Below are positions 1-5,712 of a stretch of DNA of 8,972 nucleotides, piece after piece. Source of the DNA: JAYODZ01 sp965660195 (lineage in GTDB: Bacteria; Pseudomonadota; Alphaproteobacteria; RS24); assembly GCA_965660195.1 (NCBI GenBank), contig CBFHZM010000071.1, forward strand, positions 1 through 8,972, given 5' to 3'. The notes beneath the pieces were generated by a model. The model was not told where the DNA came from. It searched no databases and saw nothing but the letters and a program-made list of their open reading frames with translations. The first letter of the stretch is position 1, and each line of letters starts with the position of its first letter. Both the position numbers and the translations under genes were made by a program.

Positions 1-608
1 GCAAAGCATCGGTAAGTCTCAATTTCCAGAACCTGTAAGGCGATACGGCCAATATCGCGAGGCGTACTCTGTGGTGCAACCTCGAGGCGGATTTTAGTGT
101 GACCATCGCTGGCGACTTGAAAATCGAAATAACCTATCGCGCGACCACCGTCAAATTTACTCGCACAGACCGAAGCATTGACCTGATCTGCCGCAGCGTG
201 CCTAACCAAACAATCAACGGCAACAACAATCTCGCCCGCCAAAGCCTGTATCCAGCCCGTAGGCAAGACCGCGGCCAGCGTATCAGTCTCGTCGCCCTCT
301 TCGATCAAAGTGAGCGAGGTAAATTCGGTGTGACGCTCAATATTGACCTGAATATCGCGATAGATGCCGCGGATGATCTTCCCCTGCTCCGCGACCTGCC
401 AATCAACGCCGTCCAAAACATCCGACAATTGCTGCCGGATCGAGGGAAAGGCCTCGCGCCCTTTGACGCATAAGCGGAACAAGCGTGTCGGTGCTACAAA
501 TTCTGGAAATGGACGCGCATTGAGCTCTTCAGTTAATTGCGCCAGCCGCCAGCGCGCAGTTTGTCGCTCTGGCCAAGATTTTGTAATCGCGGGGTTCTCA
601 TCCATCAT
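1..608 (-). CDS. DUF3422 family protein, N-terminal part (cut by left window edge)
   Basis: The minus strand is open from the left edge up to an ATG ATG pair at 608/605, giving 202 codons of an incomplete gene. The translation starts MMDENPAITKSWPERQTARW and continues with features I associate with DUF3422: an early 'ELNARPFPEF' segment (family 'HARP' region), 'ERHTEFTSLT' near residue 91, 'GWIQALAGE' near 118, and 'DIGRIALQVLEIETYRCFA' at the cut end, matching the family's 'GR..QRLLEIETYR' motif. The family is usually a little over 400 residues, so roughly half is missing beyond position 1. Its function is not established; C-terminal membrane helices are typical of the family but lie outside the window. 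No clear Shine-Dalgarno precedes either ATG, so 608 versus 605 cannot be decided. It is transcribed away from the 764 gene. Confidence 0.78.
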   Translation of the reverse strand, partial: MMDENPAITKSWPERQTARWRLAQLTEELNARPFPEFVAPTRLFRLCVKGREAFPSIRQQLSDVLDGVDWQVAEQGKIIRGIYRDIQVNIERHTEFTSLTLIEEGDETDTLAAVLPTGWIQALAGEIVVAVDCLVRHAAADQVNASVCASKFDGGRAIGYFDFQVASDGHTKIRLEVAPQSTPRDIGRIALQVLEIETYRCF

Positions 609-653
609 ATAAGGATATAGAGCACCTAGCCACGCTCGACAAGCAACTCACCC

Positions 654-668
654 TTAGGAAAAAATTAA
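654..668. promoter_or_regulatory. CtrA-box-like sequence (TTAG-N7-TTAA)
   Basis: TTAG at 654-657, seven bases, then TTAA at 665-668, one mismatch from the alphaproteobacterial CtrA consensus TTAA-N7-TTAA. It lies in the 155-bp divergent region between the DUF3422 gene and the 764 gene. The rest of this spacer holds only a short 11-bp palindrome (ATATG-G-CATAT, 673-683) and the ribosome-binding site of the 764 gene. In an AT-rich spacer such a match can arise by chance. Confidence 0.25.
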
Positions 669-763
669 GGCGAATATGGCATATCCCTAAAGAGCCACCC
701 GATCTGGTCGTAACCGGAGTATCGGACGAATAATCGACAGAATTATGTAAAGGAGCGCAGGCC

Positions 764-1075
764 ATGACCGATAATGTTGTTTTCCTGAAGAACTATAGAT
801 GTGACGCTGCGCATGATTTTAGCGATGTGCCTGAGACCGATGTCGAGTTGAGCCCCTCAGAGATAACGCGATTGTCGCATATTCGTGACGAAGCCGAACA
901 TCTACTCGATGCGCTGACAGCGCGGCATCGCGACCCTGTTGCCGTCGCTTATGCGGCAGCTCGTTATGCTTCGATGCGCCTGTATCAAATCCAAGGACGC
1001 GCTGAAACCATGGATTTCGTGAACCAGTGCATCGAAACTCTCGAAATCGCGGGCGATGTTTTTCAGGCCGAATAA
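764..1075 (+). CDS. small protein of unknown function (103 aa)
   Basis: ATG at 764 is preceded by AGGAG at 751-755 with an 8-base spacer, a good ribosome-binding site that fixes the start. The 103-residue product has no signal peptide, no membrane segment and no recognisable catalytic motif. Residues 1-30 are acidic and probably flexible (MTDNVVFLKNYRCDAAHDFS...). From about residue 31 (SPSEITRLSHIRDEAEHLLD) to the end it appears almost entirely alpha-helical with an alanine-rich middle (VAVAYAAARYASMRLYQIQG), suggesting a small soluble helical-bundle protein. The next gene, a K+ channel, begins 72 bases downstream on the same strand with no visible terminator, so co-transcription is possible. 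I do not recognise a family. Confidence 0.72.
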   Translation: MTDNVVFLKNYRCDAAHDFSDVPETDVELSPSEITRLSHIRDEAEHLLDALTARHRDPVAVAYAAARYASMRLYQIQGRAETMDFVNQCIETLEIAGDVFQAE

Positions 1076-1147
1076 CTCATCTAAAAACTTGCAAGCCCCC
1101 TCGTTCCTCGCGTAACTTTTGAAGGCACTGCGTTGGAGGGAAATTCA

Positions 1148-2086
1148 TTGTCCACTTCGGAAAGCACCTATAACCGCGTTCAGCGGCGGTGCATGGAAAT
1201 TCTAGATCTCGGCAAAGACGGCGATAAAGCCAGTCACTTTGCTGATAATTTTTTGGGCCTCCTTATTCTGGCCAATGTAATCGCCGTTAGCCTAGAGTCC
1301 GTGGAGTCGCTGGCAATGCTCTACGAATTTTTATTTCTAGATTTTGAGATTTTTTCGACCGTTATTTTTTATATGGTGTACCTCATGCGCCTTTGGTCCA
1401 ACGCAGCACGGACAGAGAGTAAATTTAAGTCATCGCTGGGCCGGCGACTGGAGTATGTTTTCAGCTTTAACGGGCTTGTCGATCTAGTCGCCGTCTTACC
1501 CAGCGTCACCTCTTTCTTCATTGGCGACCTGGACTTGCGGTGGCTACGTGTCGTCCGACTGCTTCGCCTGTTCAAGATCTCGAATTACTCATCCGCGCTC
1601 GAGGACCTCGTTTCAGCGGTTTATCAAGAGCGACAATCTTTCATGGCGGCCGTTTACATCTTCACCATCGCACTTTTTATGGCCAGCGCCCTGATGTATG
1701 TTGTCGAACAGGACGCCCAACCAGAAAAATTCTCTTCTATTCCCGAAAGCATGTGGTGGGCGCTCATCACCCTAACAACCGTCGGTTATGGCGATGTCTC
1801 ACCGATTACGCCCTTGGGAAAAGTAATTGGTGCCGTAACAGCGATTATGGGCGTCAGCACCGTCGCCCTACTCACAGGTATTCTCGCCAATGCATTCGCT
1901 AATCAAGTCTCAAGCAAAAAAGCTATTTTCGAAGCTGAAATCACCAGCGCCTTGAGCGATGGCTTTATCGACGAAGAAGAAACGCAGAAAATCGAAGCTT
2001 TACGAGAGCGCTTTAATTTTAGCGAAGAGCATGCACGCGCCGTCATTGAAACCATTGAAAAATCCAAAAACGCCCGCCTCAGCTAA
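1148..2086 (+). CDS. voltage-gated potassium channel (six-TM ion transporter)
   Basis: Inner-membrane K+ channel of the voltage-gated (Kv-like) superfamily. With a TTG start at 1148, preceded by GGAGGG at 1135-1140 (7-base spacer), it has 312 residues. An in-frame TTG at 1133 is less likely because it overlaps that SD. Segments by residue: S1 about 32-50, S2 60-84, S3 102-124, S4 129-146, S5 164-186, pore helix 199-210, selectivity filter TVGYGD 211-216, S6 224-252. S4 carries basic residues at every third position (R131, R134, R137, R140, K143), the classical voltage-sensor pattern. The C-terminal 60 residues are soluble (SDGFIDEEETQKIEALRERF) and resemble a TerB-like or half EF-hand acidic helix pair, not a cyclic-nucleotide-binding domain. 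Two small proteins resembling such domains are encoded 43 bases downstream, possibly in the same operon. Confidence 0.93.
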   Translation: MSTSESTYNRVQRRCMEILDLGKDGDKASHFADNFLGLLILANVIAVSLESVESLAMLYEFLFLDFEIFSTVIFYMVYLMRLWSNAARTESKFKSSLGRRLEYVFSFNGLVDLVAVLPSVTSFFIGDLDLRWLRVVRLLRLFKISNYSSALEDLVSAVYQERQSFMAAVYIFTIALFMASALMYVVEQDAQPEKFSSIPESMWWALITLTTVGYGDVSPITPLGKVIGAVTAIMGVSTVALLTGILANAFANQVSSKKAIFEAEITSALSDGFIDEEETQKIEALRERFNFSEEHARAVIETIEKSKNARLS

Positions 2087-2128
2087 AAACTCCCATCCTG
2101 CGTCGTAGCAGATGGTAAGGGTGGTGTT

Positions 2129-2500
2129 ATGAACGCGATGGATCTGATAGGCGCGGTGCAAGCCGATTGGCCGCGACAAATATTTAAGGCTGGGGCAAAA
2201 ATTATTACTCCTGGTGACACGACAGATATTGCCTTCATTCTCCAGGATGGGCGTGCCTCTGGCTTGGACGGCGCCCTGAAGCGGCACTACGTCGCTGGCG
2301 ATCTGCTCGTTCCTCTCGATTTTCTCGCGCTCAATGAATACCAACATGCTGTCACTGCGACAGACCGCGTAGCCGCTTTTGTTTTGTCTCGGGACCAAAT
2401 TCGCCAGCTAATAGACCGTCAGCACCACCTCACTTGGCCACTCTCCTGTTTGTTAGCGATCGACATGCAAAAACGCTCCAACGCCGCAGGTGTGCAATGA
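2129..2500 (+). CDS. stand-alone cyclic-nucleotide-binding-like (CRP-type beta-roll) protein A
   Basis: A 123-residue protein with ATG at 2129; AAGG at 2117-2120 gives a modest ribosome-binding site, and an in-frame ATG at 2138 is an alternative start. Residues about 18-95 follow the beta-roll pattern of CRP/cNMP-binding domains: 'IFKAGAKIITPGDTTDIAFI' (equivalent of the F.aGe.I...Gd....yfI strands), then 'YVAGDLLVPLDFLALNEYQH', 'AVTATDRVAAFVLSRDQIRQ'. The phosphate-binding cassette is not canonical: the Glu of GE.AL and the Arg of PRxA are replaced (LALNEYQHAVTA), so cAMP/cGMP binding is doubtful. There is no DNA-binding HTH after the beta-roll, unlike CRP/FNR regulators. It follows the K+ channel by 42 bases and its TGA overlaps the ATG of the next gene, a similar protein. 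Function unknown; the fold assignment is by pattern only. Confidence 0.62.
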   Translation: MNAMDLIGAVQADWPRQIFKAGAKIITPGDTTDIAFILQDGRASGLDGALKRHYVAGDLLVPLDFLALNEYQHAVTATDRVAAFVLSRDQIRQLIDRQHHLTWPLSCLLAIDMQKRSNAAGVQ

Positions 2501-2859
2501 TCCATTTGTCACCCAAAGGGCTGATTGCTTCCACAGCTCAAAAAGGTCATTCGCTCCAAATGATCGACGGCGAAGCCTTGTTTCTGGCGGGGCAAATGGC
2601 GACGCATATTTATCTCGTTGAGATTGGCTCCTTACAGGTTTTTGCGCCCCGCAGCGCAATACCTTTACGGCGCTATGACCAGTATGAATTGATTGGTATC
2701 CCAGAGGTTATGGCTGGAAAGGCGTGGCCCGTCACGGCACTTGCCCGCGGTAAAACGCAGATCCGCATTTTCCCAGCCGAATGCCTAACCGACCGCATGG
2801 CAGAAATTCCTGAAAATTCGGTCAGTTTTTTGCGTCACTTATCGCAACTCTGCGACTAG
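2497..2859 (+). CDS. stand-alone cyclic-nucleotide-binding-like protein B, translationally coupled to A
   Basis: The start is ATG at 2497, which overlaps the preceding stop as ATGA, indicating translational coupling; an upstream in-frame ATG at 2434 would overlap protein A by 67 bases and is unlikely. The 120-residue product again shows a CRP-like beta-roll: residues 20-50 (LQMIDGEALFLAGQMATHIY, then LVEIGSLQVFA) match the 'l..Ge.lf..Gd....yyi..G.v.v' pattern, and 'ELIGIPEVMAGKAWPVTALA' (residues 64-83) sits where the phosphate-binding cassette would be. Its Arg is absent (AWPVTA instead of PRxATV), so nucleotide binding is doubtful. No HTH follows. A and B look like diverged paralogues and may act as a heterodimer, perhaps on the upstream channel; that is inference. 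A sigma-54 promoter for the next gene begins 5 bases after the stop. Confidence 0.62.
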   Translation: MIHLSPKGLIASTAQKGHSLQMIDGEALFLAGQMATHIYLVEIGSLQVFAPRSAIPLRRYDQYELIGIPEVMAGKAWPVTALARGKTQIRIFPAECLTDRMAEIPENSVSFLRHLSQLCD

Positions 2860-2863
2860 CGCA

Positions 2864-2879
2864 TGGCACAAAAAATGCA
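2864..2879 (+). promoter_or_regulatory. sigma-54 (-24/-12) promoter for the 2909 gene
   Basis: TGGCAC-AAAAA-ATGCA matches the RpoN consensus TGGCAC-N5-TTGCA with a single mismatch. The invariant GG (2865-2866) and GC (2877-2878) are separated by exactly ten bases. The predicted transcription start is near 2890, leaving a short leader before the AGGAGA ribosome-binding site and the ATG at 2909. The rpoN gene itself lies immediately beyond, on the opposite strand. Confidence 0.8.
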
Positions 2880-2908
2880 TCCCTTCTGCGAAACAACAGG
2901 AGAGCGAG

Positions 2909-3106
2909 ATGCAGACTGCAACCCCATTGACCCAAAAGCCTAGCCTTGAGGATGTTCTGGTTGAATGCGTGTTTTTTGATGAAGGCGGACGTAAAAACGC
3001 TGTCTTTGTGAAACCGCTGGCGGATTATATTGACCCGGCTCGTGGCGGCCTACCCCATGACTTCATTGGACCTCCGGCAAAGCCCTTGTTAGAAGCGGCC
3101 GAATAA
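2909..3106 (+). CDS. small orphan protein (65 aa) under a sigma-54 promoter
   Basis: ATG at 2909 follows AGGAGA (about 2899-2904), so the start is well supported. The 65-residue product (MQTATPLTQKPSLEDVLVEC...) is soluble, rather acidic and proline-rich at both ends, with one Cys and a 'PLADYIDPARGGLPHDF' stretch; there is no signal peptide or membrane segment. I do not recognise a family. Two things argue that it is real: a near-perfect sigma-54 promoter 30 bases upstream, and a strong terminator hairpin starting 23 bases after the stop. It is a complete single-gene transcription unit, tail to tail with rpoN. A role in a sigma-54-dependent programme such as motility is inferred from position only. 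Confidence 0.75.
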   Translation: MQTATPLTQKPSLEDVLVECVFFDEGGRKNAVFVKPLADYIDPARGGLPHDFIGPPAKPLLEAAE

Positions 3107-3128
3107 GCGGGGTCTTCGAACCAGAAAA

Positions 3129-3158
3129 AAAATAGCGCGTCCTCGGACGCGCTATTTT
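3129..3158. terminator. bidirectional intrinsic terminator between the 2909 gene and rpoN
   Basis: An inverted repeat forms a stem of about 13 bp (AAAATAGCGCGTC paired with GACGCGCTATTTT) around a CTCG loop. It is preceded by an A tract and followed by TTTTCTTTT, so it can terminate both the plus-strand 2909 gene and the minus-strand rpoN transcript, whose stop lies 21 bases away. Confidence 0.88.
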
Positions 3159-3178
3159 CTTTTGTGCTGTGAATACGG

Positions 3179-4645
3179 TTATGACATTTTTGCCAATTTG
3201 GCCCGTCGCCGGCGTTCGGCCGAAGATGGAATTTTTAGAATTTGACGGTACTTAGCAACCGTGCGGCGCGCCAGACGTATACCCTCTTTGGTTACTTGTG
3301 CTGCGATCGCATCATCCGACAGCGGTTTCTGGGGATGTTCTTCCGAGATCATTTTGCTAATCATATGGCGAACGGCGGCGGCGGAAGCGCTATCCTCGTC
3401 GCCATCCTCGCCCGCCAAAGCAACACTGAAAAACGCTTTCAGCGGGAAACTACCGCATGGCGTCGAAATCATGAGCCCCGTTGTCACCCGACTGACGGTG
3501 CTCTCATGCATACCTACCGCCTTGGCAATATTGCGCAACAAAAGTGGTTTTAACGCATCGAGACCATTTTCCAAAAAGTCAGTCTGTTGACGAATAATCT
3601 CAGCGCTGATGATTAGGGTTGTTGAATTACGTTGTTCGAGAGCGCGCTTCAACCAACGGGCTGACGACAGCGCATTAGTGGTAAATTCTTGGGCGTCTCG
3701 ATCAGCGATTTTTCTAGCCAGCTCTTCTGCGTAGTGCTCATCGATTTTTATCGCAGGTAAAGTTGAATTATTCAGTTCAACGACCCAGCCATCTTTCGAC
3801 TTAAACGCGATCAGGTCTGGGGAATTAATGATTTCATCAGCAAACAGAAAAGCCTCACCCGGTTTAGGAGTGAAGCTTCGAATAACGCCAAGCATGTCAC
3901 GAATTTCGTCTTCTGAGCAGCCACATTTCCGGCTCAAGGCTCTAAAATCGCCAGCCGCCAAAATTTCGAGATGGTCGAGCAGTTTATCAAGCGCGACGGT
4001 TAAACATTTTTGATCTTTGGCTTGCAGACGCAAACATTCCCCTAGACCACGAGCAAAAATACCCGCGGGCTCCATTTCTTGCAATTTCAGCAGAACAGAT
4101 TCGAGTTTTTCTACCGCAATGCCGCTGTGATCGGCAATCTCGTCTAGACTAGCGCCCAACCAGCCGGAAGGCGCCAGACGCTCGAGAAGAATGTAAGCAT
4201 AGAGCTTATCTTGTGCGTCTTCGAATAAAAGTTCGATTTCGCGAGCGACATGCGCGTAAATTGAGACAGCGCGATCGGCCACCCCCATAGAGGCGGCCTC
4301 AAAATCGCCGCCCTGGCGGCCTTGTGATAGTTCGGCCCGCCACACGGGCTCGCTGTCACCGCTTTCATGGCGGTTATCATAGTCAGTCGGCGCGGTCGGG
4401 TCGTCCGACAGGCTAGCCCCAGAGGTCATCGCTTGATCGACACTCTCGGCGCTCTTATCGGCAGCAGCCGTCGCCTCACCCTCGCGTTTATCAAGCTCCA
4501 GAAATGGGTTCTCCAAAGCCTGGTCTTCGAGATACTGCGCTAGATCAATATTCGACATTTGTAACATGCGGATCGCCTGCTGCAAGCGCGGCGTCATCAC
4601 CATGGATTGCTTCTGCTTTAAGCGTACTGACTGCGATAACTGCAT
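3179..4645 (-). CDS. rpoN: RNA polymerase sigma-54 factor RpoN
   Basis: Alternative sigma factor that directs RNA polymerase to -24/-12 promoters and needs an AAA+ enhancer-binding activator to open them. The likely start is ATG at 4645: GGAGG (plus-strand 4651-4655) lies 5 bases upstream, and the product then begins MQLSQSVRLKQKQSMVMTPR, as RpoN proteins do. ATGs at 4648 and 4666 are possible but worse placed. Length is 488 residues. Region I (1-50, Gln/Leu-rich, ending LENPFLEL) binds the activator; residues about 51-115 are an acidic Ala/Ser/Asp-rich linker (region II); the core-binding region follows; an HTH lies around 'ESTVSRVTTGLMISTPCGSF'; the RpoN box ARRTVAKYR (459-467), which reads the -24 element, is intact, followed by IPSSAERRR. 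The common neighbours lptB, hpf and ptsN are absent. Several sigma-54-like promoters flank the gene, so it may be a motility-dedicated copy. Confidence 0.97.
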   Translation of the reverse strand: MQLSQSVRLKQKQSMVMTPRLQQAIRMLQMSNIDLAQYLEDQALENPFLELDKREGEATAAADKSAESVDQAMTSGASLSDDPTAPTDYDNRHESGDSEPVWRAELSQGRQGGDFEAASMGVADRAVSIYAHVAREIELLFEDAQDKLYAYILLERLAPSGWLGASLDEIADHSGIAVEKLESVLLKLQEMEPAGIFARGLGECLRLQAKDQKCLTVALDKLLDHLEILAAGDFRALSRKCGCSEDEIRDMLGVIRSFTPKPGEAFLFADEIINSPDLIAFKSKDGWVVELNNSTLPAIKIDEHYAEELARKIADRDAQEFTTNALSSARWLKRALEQRNSTTLIISAEIIRQQTDFLENGLDALKPLLLRNIAKAVGMHESTVSRVTTGLMISTPCGSFPLKAFFSVALAGEDGDEDSASAAAVRHMISKMISEEHPQKPLSDDAIAAQVTKEGIRLARRTVAKYRQILKIPSSAERRRRAKLAKMS

Positions 4646-4715
4646 CATGTCCTCCCGTGTTTGCATGACGTGGGAGAAAACTGGCAGAATTTTTTACAGC
4701 TGCAAAAAAAACAAT

Positions 4716-4735
4716 TTGACGATCGCGTTCGTCAA
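4716..4735. promoter_or_regulatory. 20-bp perfect palindrome upstream of rpoN
   Basis: TTGACGA-TCGCGT-TCGTCAA: perfect 7-bp arms around a 6-bp spacer, 71 bases upstream of the rpoN start in the divergent rpoN/4884 region. Symmetry and position suggest an operator for a dimeric regulator. On the minus strand the same hairpin is soon followed by eight Ts, so a leader attenuator for rpoN is an alternative. Each arm contains TTGAC, which could also be a -35 element, but I see no well-spaced -10 partner. Confidence 0.45.
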
Positions 4736-4743
4736 AAAAAGTA

Positions 4744-4758
4744 TTAAAATATCGTTAT
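4744..4758. promoter_or_regulatory. CtrA-box-like sequence (TTAA-N7-TTAT)
   Basis: TTAA (4744-4747), seven bases, TTAT (4755-4758): one mismatch from the CtrA consensus, 99 bases upstream of the rpoN start. CtrA controls early flagellar genes in many alphaproteobacteria, which fits the neighbourhood, but the surrounding DNA is AT-rich and a chance match is quite possible. Confidence 0.25.
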
Positions 4759-4844
4759 TAAACATAATATTAGGACAATTCTGCGTTGCCTTTTTCTGAC
4801 CTTGTCAAAAATCGGACAGCTAAAACTTGCATTTTCTAGAAATT

Positions 4845-4860
4845 TGGCACCAAATTTGAA
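4845..4860 (+). promoter_or_regulatory. possible sigma-54 promoter for the 4884 gene
   Basis: TGGCAC-CAAAT-TTGAA has a perfect -24 element and correct spacing, but the critical -12 GC reads GA (4858-4859). The predicted transcription start would be near 4871, only about 13 bases before the ATG at 4884, leaving just enough leader for the ribosome-binding site. It is weaker than the other sigma-54 candidates here. Confidence 0.42.
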
Positions 4861-4883
4861 GCGCCAGTGAACGGGAAAGAGCC

Positions 4884-5111
4884 ATGACACAAAAAACCGA
4901 AACACCGATTTGCATTCGCTGCCTGACCATTCGCTATTTTATTATCGCGGTTGCTGGTTTGGGATTACTTGCTGTCATTGGTGGGCGGCAATTCGATGTC
5001 ATCCAAGGGCTCACCCCAATGAAGATTGCCGTAGGCATGATGGTGCTGGGCAGTATTCTGGCGGCGTTGCGCCTGTTCTTTGAACTGCGCAGTAACCGTG
5101 CGGAAGATTAA
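4884..5111 (+). CDS. small two-helix membrane protein of unknown function (75 aa)
   Basis: ATG at 4884 follows GGGAAAG (4873-4879), an acceptable ribosome-binding site. The 75-residue product has a short cytoplasm-like N-terminus with a Cys-X2-Cys pair (PICIRC, residues about 8-13). A first hydrophobic helix spans about 16-34 (IRYFIIAVAGLGLLAVIGG), then a short loop (RQFDVIQGLTP), a second helix about 46-65 (MKIAVGMMVLGSILAALRLF) and a charged tail (ELRSNRAED). I recognise no family. It is divergent from rpoN, has a possible sigma-54 promoter, and its TAA shares bases with the stop codon of the convergent DUF1566 gene. A membrane accessory role in motility is a guess from context. Confidence 0.68.
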   Translation: MTQKTETPICIRCLTIRYFIIAVAGLGLLAVIGGRQFDVIQGLTPMKIAVGMMVLGSILAALRLFFELRSNRAED

Positions 5112-5608
5112 CGATCTCGCACCGGGCGCAACGCCAATTCTTTTTCGGCTGAGAATCTGTTGAAACTGTGGCCCGTATAAAAGCTCACTGACCAATTTTT
5201 ACGCTTATCAAAAAAGTTTTTATCCGCGCTCCAATACGGTTCGGGGGATGTCTCTGGAAAAGCACGGGCATCGATTTTGGGAATATCGCAGTCGCTACAA
5301 ACCAAAGAGGCAAGCTCGGTATGCGAGGGCATACGCCAACCTTGCTGACTTTCAGCATTGAGCGCGGCAAGCGCCGCTGCGGCCTGATCTAGGGAAAAAC
5401 GCCCAACGATACCACTGCAAGTCTCGCCGTCCCATATCTGCCCCAGACTACAGCGCCGCCACTCCAGATTATGCTCAAGGTCAATCACAATATCTCCATC
5501 AGCGATATAACCATCGGCATTGGCTTTGATTGGCGCATATAGGGCTAAACACAGAAGCGCAATCCCATTTACGCGCAACACTCTTGAAACCAGCGATCGC
5601 CGCAACAT
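5108..5608 (-). CDS. secreted DUF1566-domain protein
   Basis: The start is chosen at ATG 5608, six bases after an AGGAG site (plus-strand CTCCT 5615-5619); the adjacent ATG at 5611 is possible. The product has 166 residues. Residues 1-31 are a signal peptide: basic MLRRSLVSRVLR, hydrophobic GIALLCLALYA, and an ANA cleavage site before DGYIADG, so it is probably exported to the periplasm or beyond. The mature part follows the DUF1566 (Lcl C-terminal-like, C-type-lectin-related) pattern: 'DLEHNLEWRRCSLGQIWDGE', 'QGWRMPSHTELASLV' (residues 89-103), 'YWSADKNFF', 'WSVSFYTGHSF' and terminal 'LALRPVRDR'. Cysteines at 53, 64, 104 and 107 may form two disulfides. It is divergent from pomA, with its own sigma-54-like promoter. 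Molecular function is unknown; an adhesin or envelope role is typical speculation for the family. Confidence 0.78.
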   Translation of the reverse strand: MLRRSLVSRVLRVNGIALLCLALYAPIKANADGYIADGDIVIDLEHNLEWRRCSLGQIWDGETCSGIVGRFSLDQAAAALAALNAESQQGWRMPSHTELASLVCSDCDIPKIDARAFPETSPEPYWSADKNFFDKRKNWSVSFYTGHSFNRFSAEKELALRPVRDR

Positions 5609-5683
5609 CATCGTCTCCTCGAATATCATTTACAAAAATAGAGAGATTTCTTATCCTCGACCAGTCTTTAGCGAGCTAAATTT

Positions 5684-5699
5684 TGCAATTTTAATGCCT
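5684..5699 (-). promoter_or_regulatory. sigma-54 promoter for the DUF1566 gene
   Basis: Read on the minus strand the sequence is AGGCAT-TAAAA-TTGCA: two mismatches in the -24 half, a perfect -12 half, and the GG and GC exactly ten bases apart. The transcription start would be near 5673, about 65 bases before the ATG at 5608. It stands back to back with the pomA promoter, 13 bases away. Confidence 0.6.
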
Positions 5700-5712
5700 T
5701 GTGACAGCAAGT

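Noticed and set aside
99..473. 124-codon plus-strand open frame
   Set aside because: It lies antisense to the DUF3422 gene, whose minus-strand translation carries recognisable family motifs; there is no ribosome-binding site.
3242..3590. Two overlapping plus-strand frames of 103 and 109 codons
   Set aside because: Both are antisense to the rpoN C-terminal domains, which are unambiguous.
4566..4799. 77-codon plus-strand frame over the rpoN start region
   Set aside because: It overlaps the rpoN N-terminus antisense, runs through an AT-rich spacer and has no ribosome-binding site.
5677..5703. Sigma-28-like promoter (TAAATTTT-N11-GCCTTGTG) before pomA
   Set aside because: The -35-like half is close to consensus but the -10-like half matches only its first three bases, and it overlaps the better-matching minus-strand sigma-54 element; the plus-strand sigma-54 element at 5713 explains pomA better.
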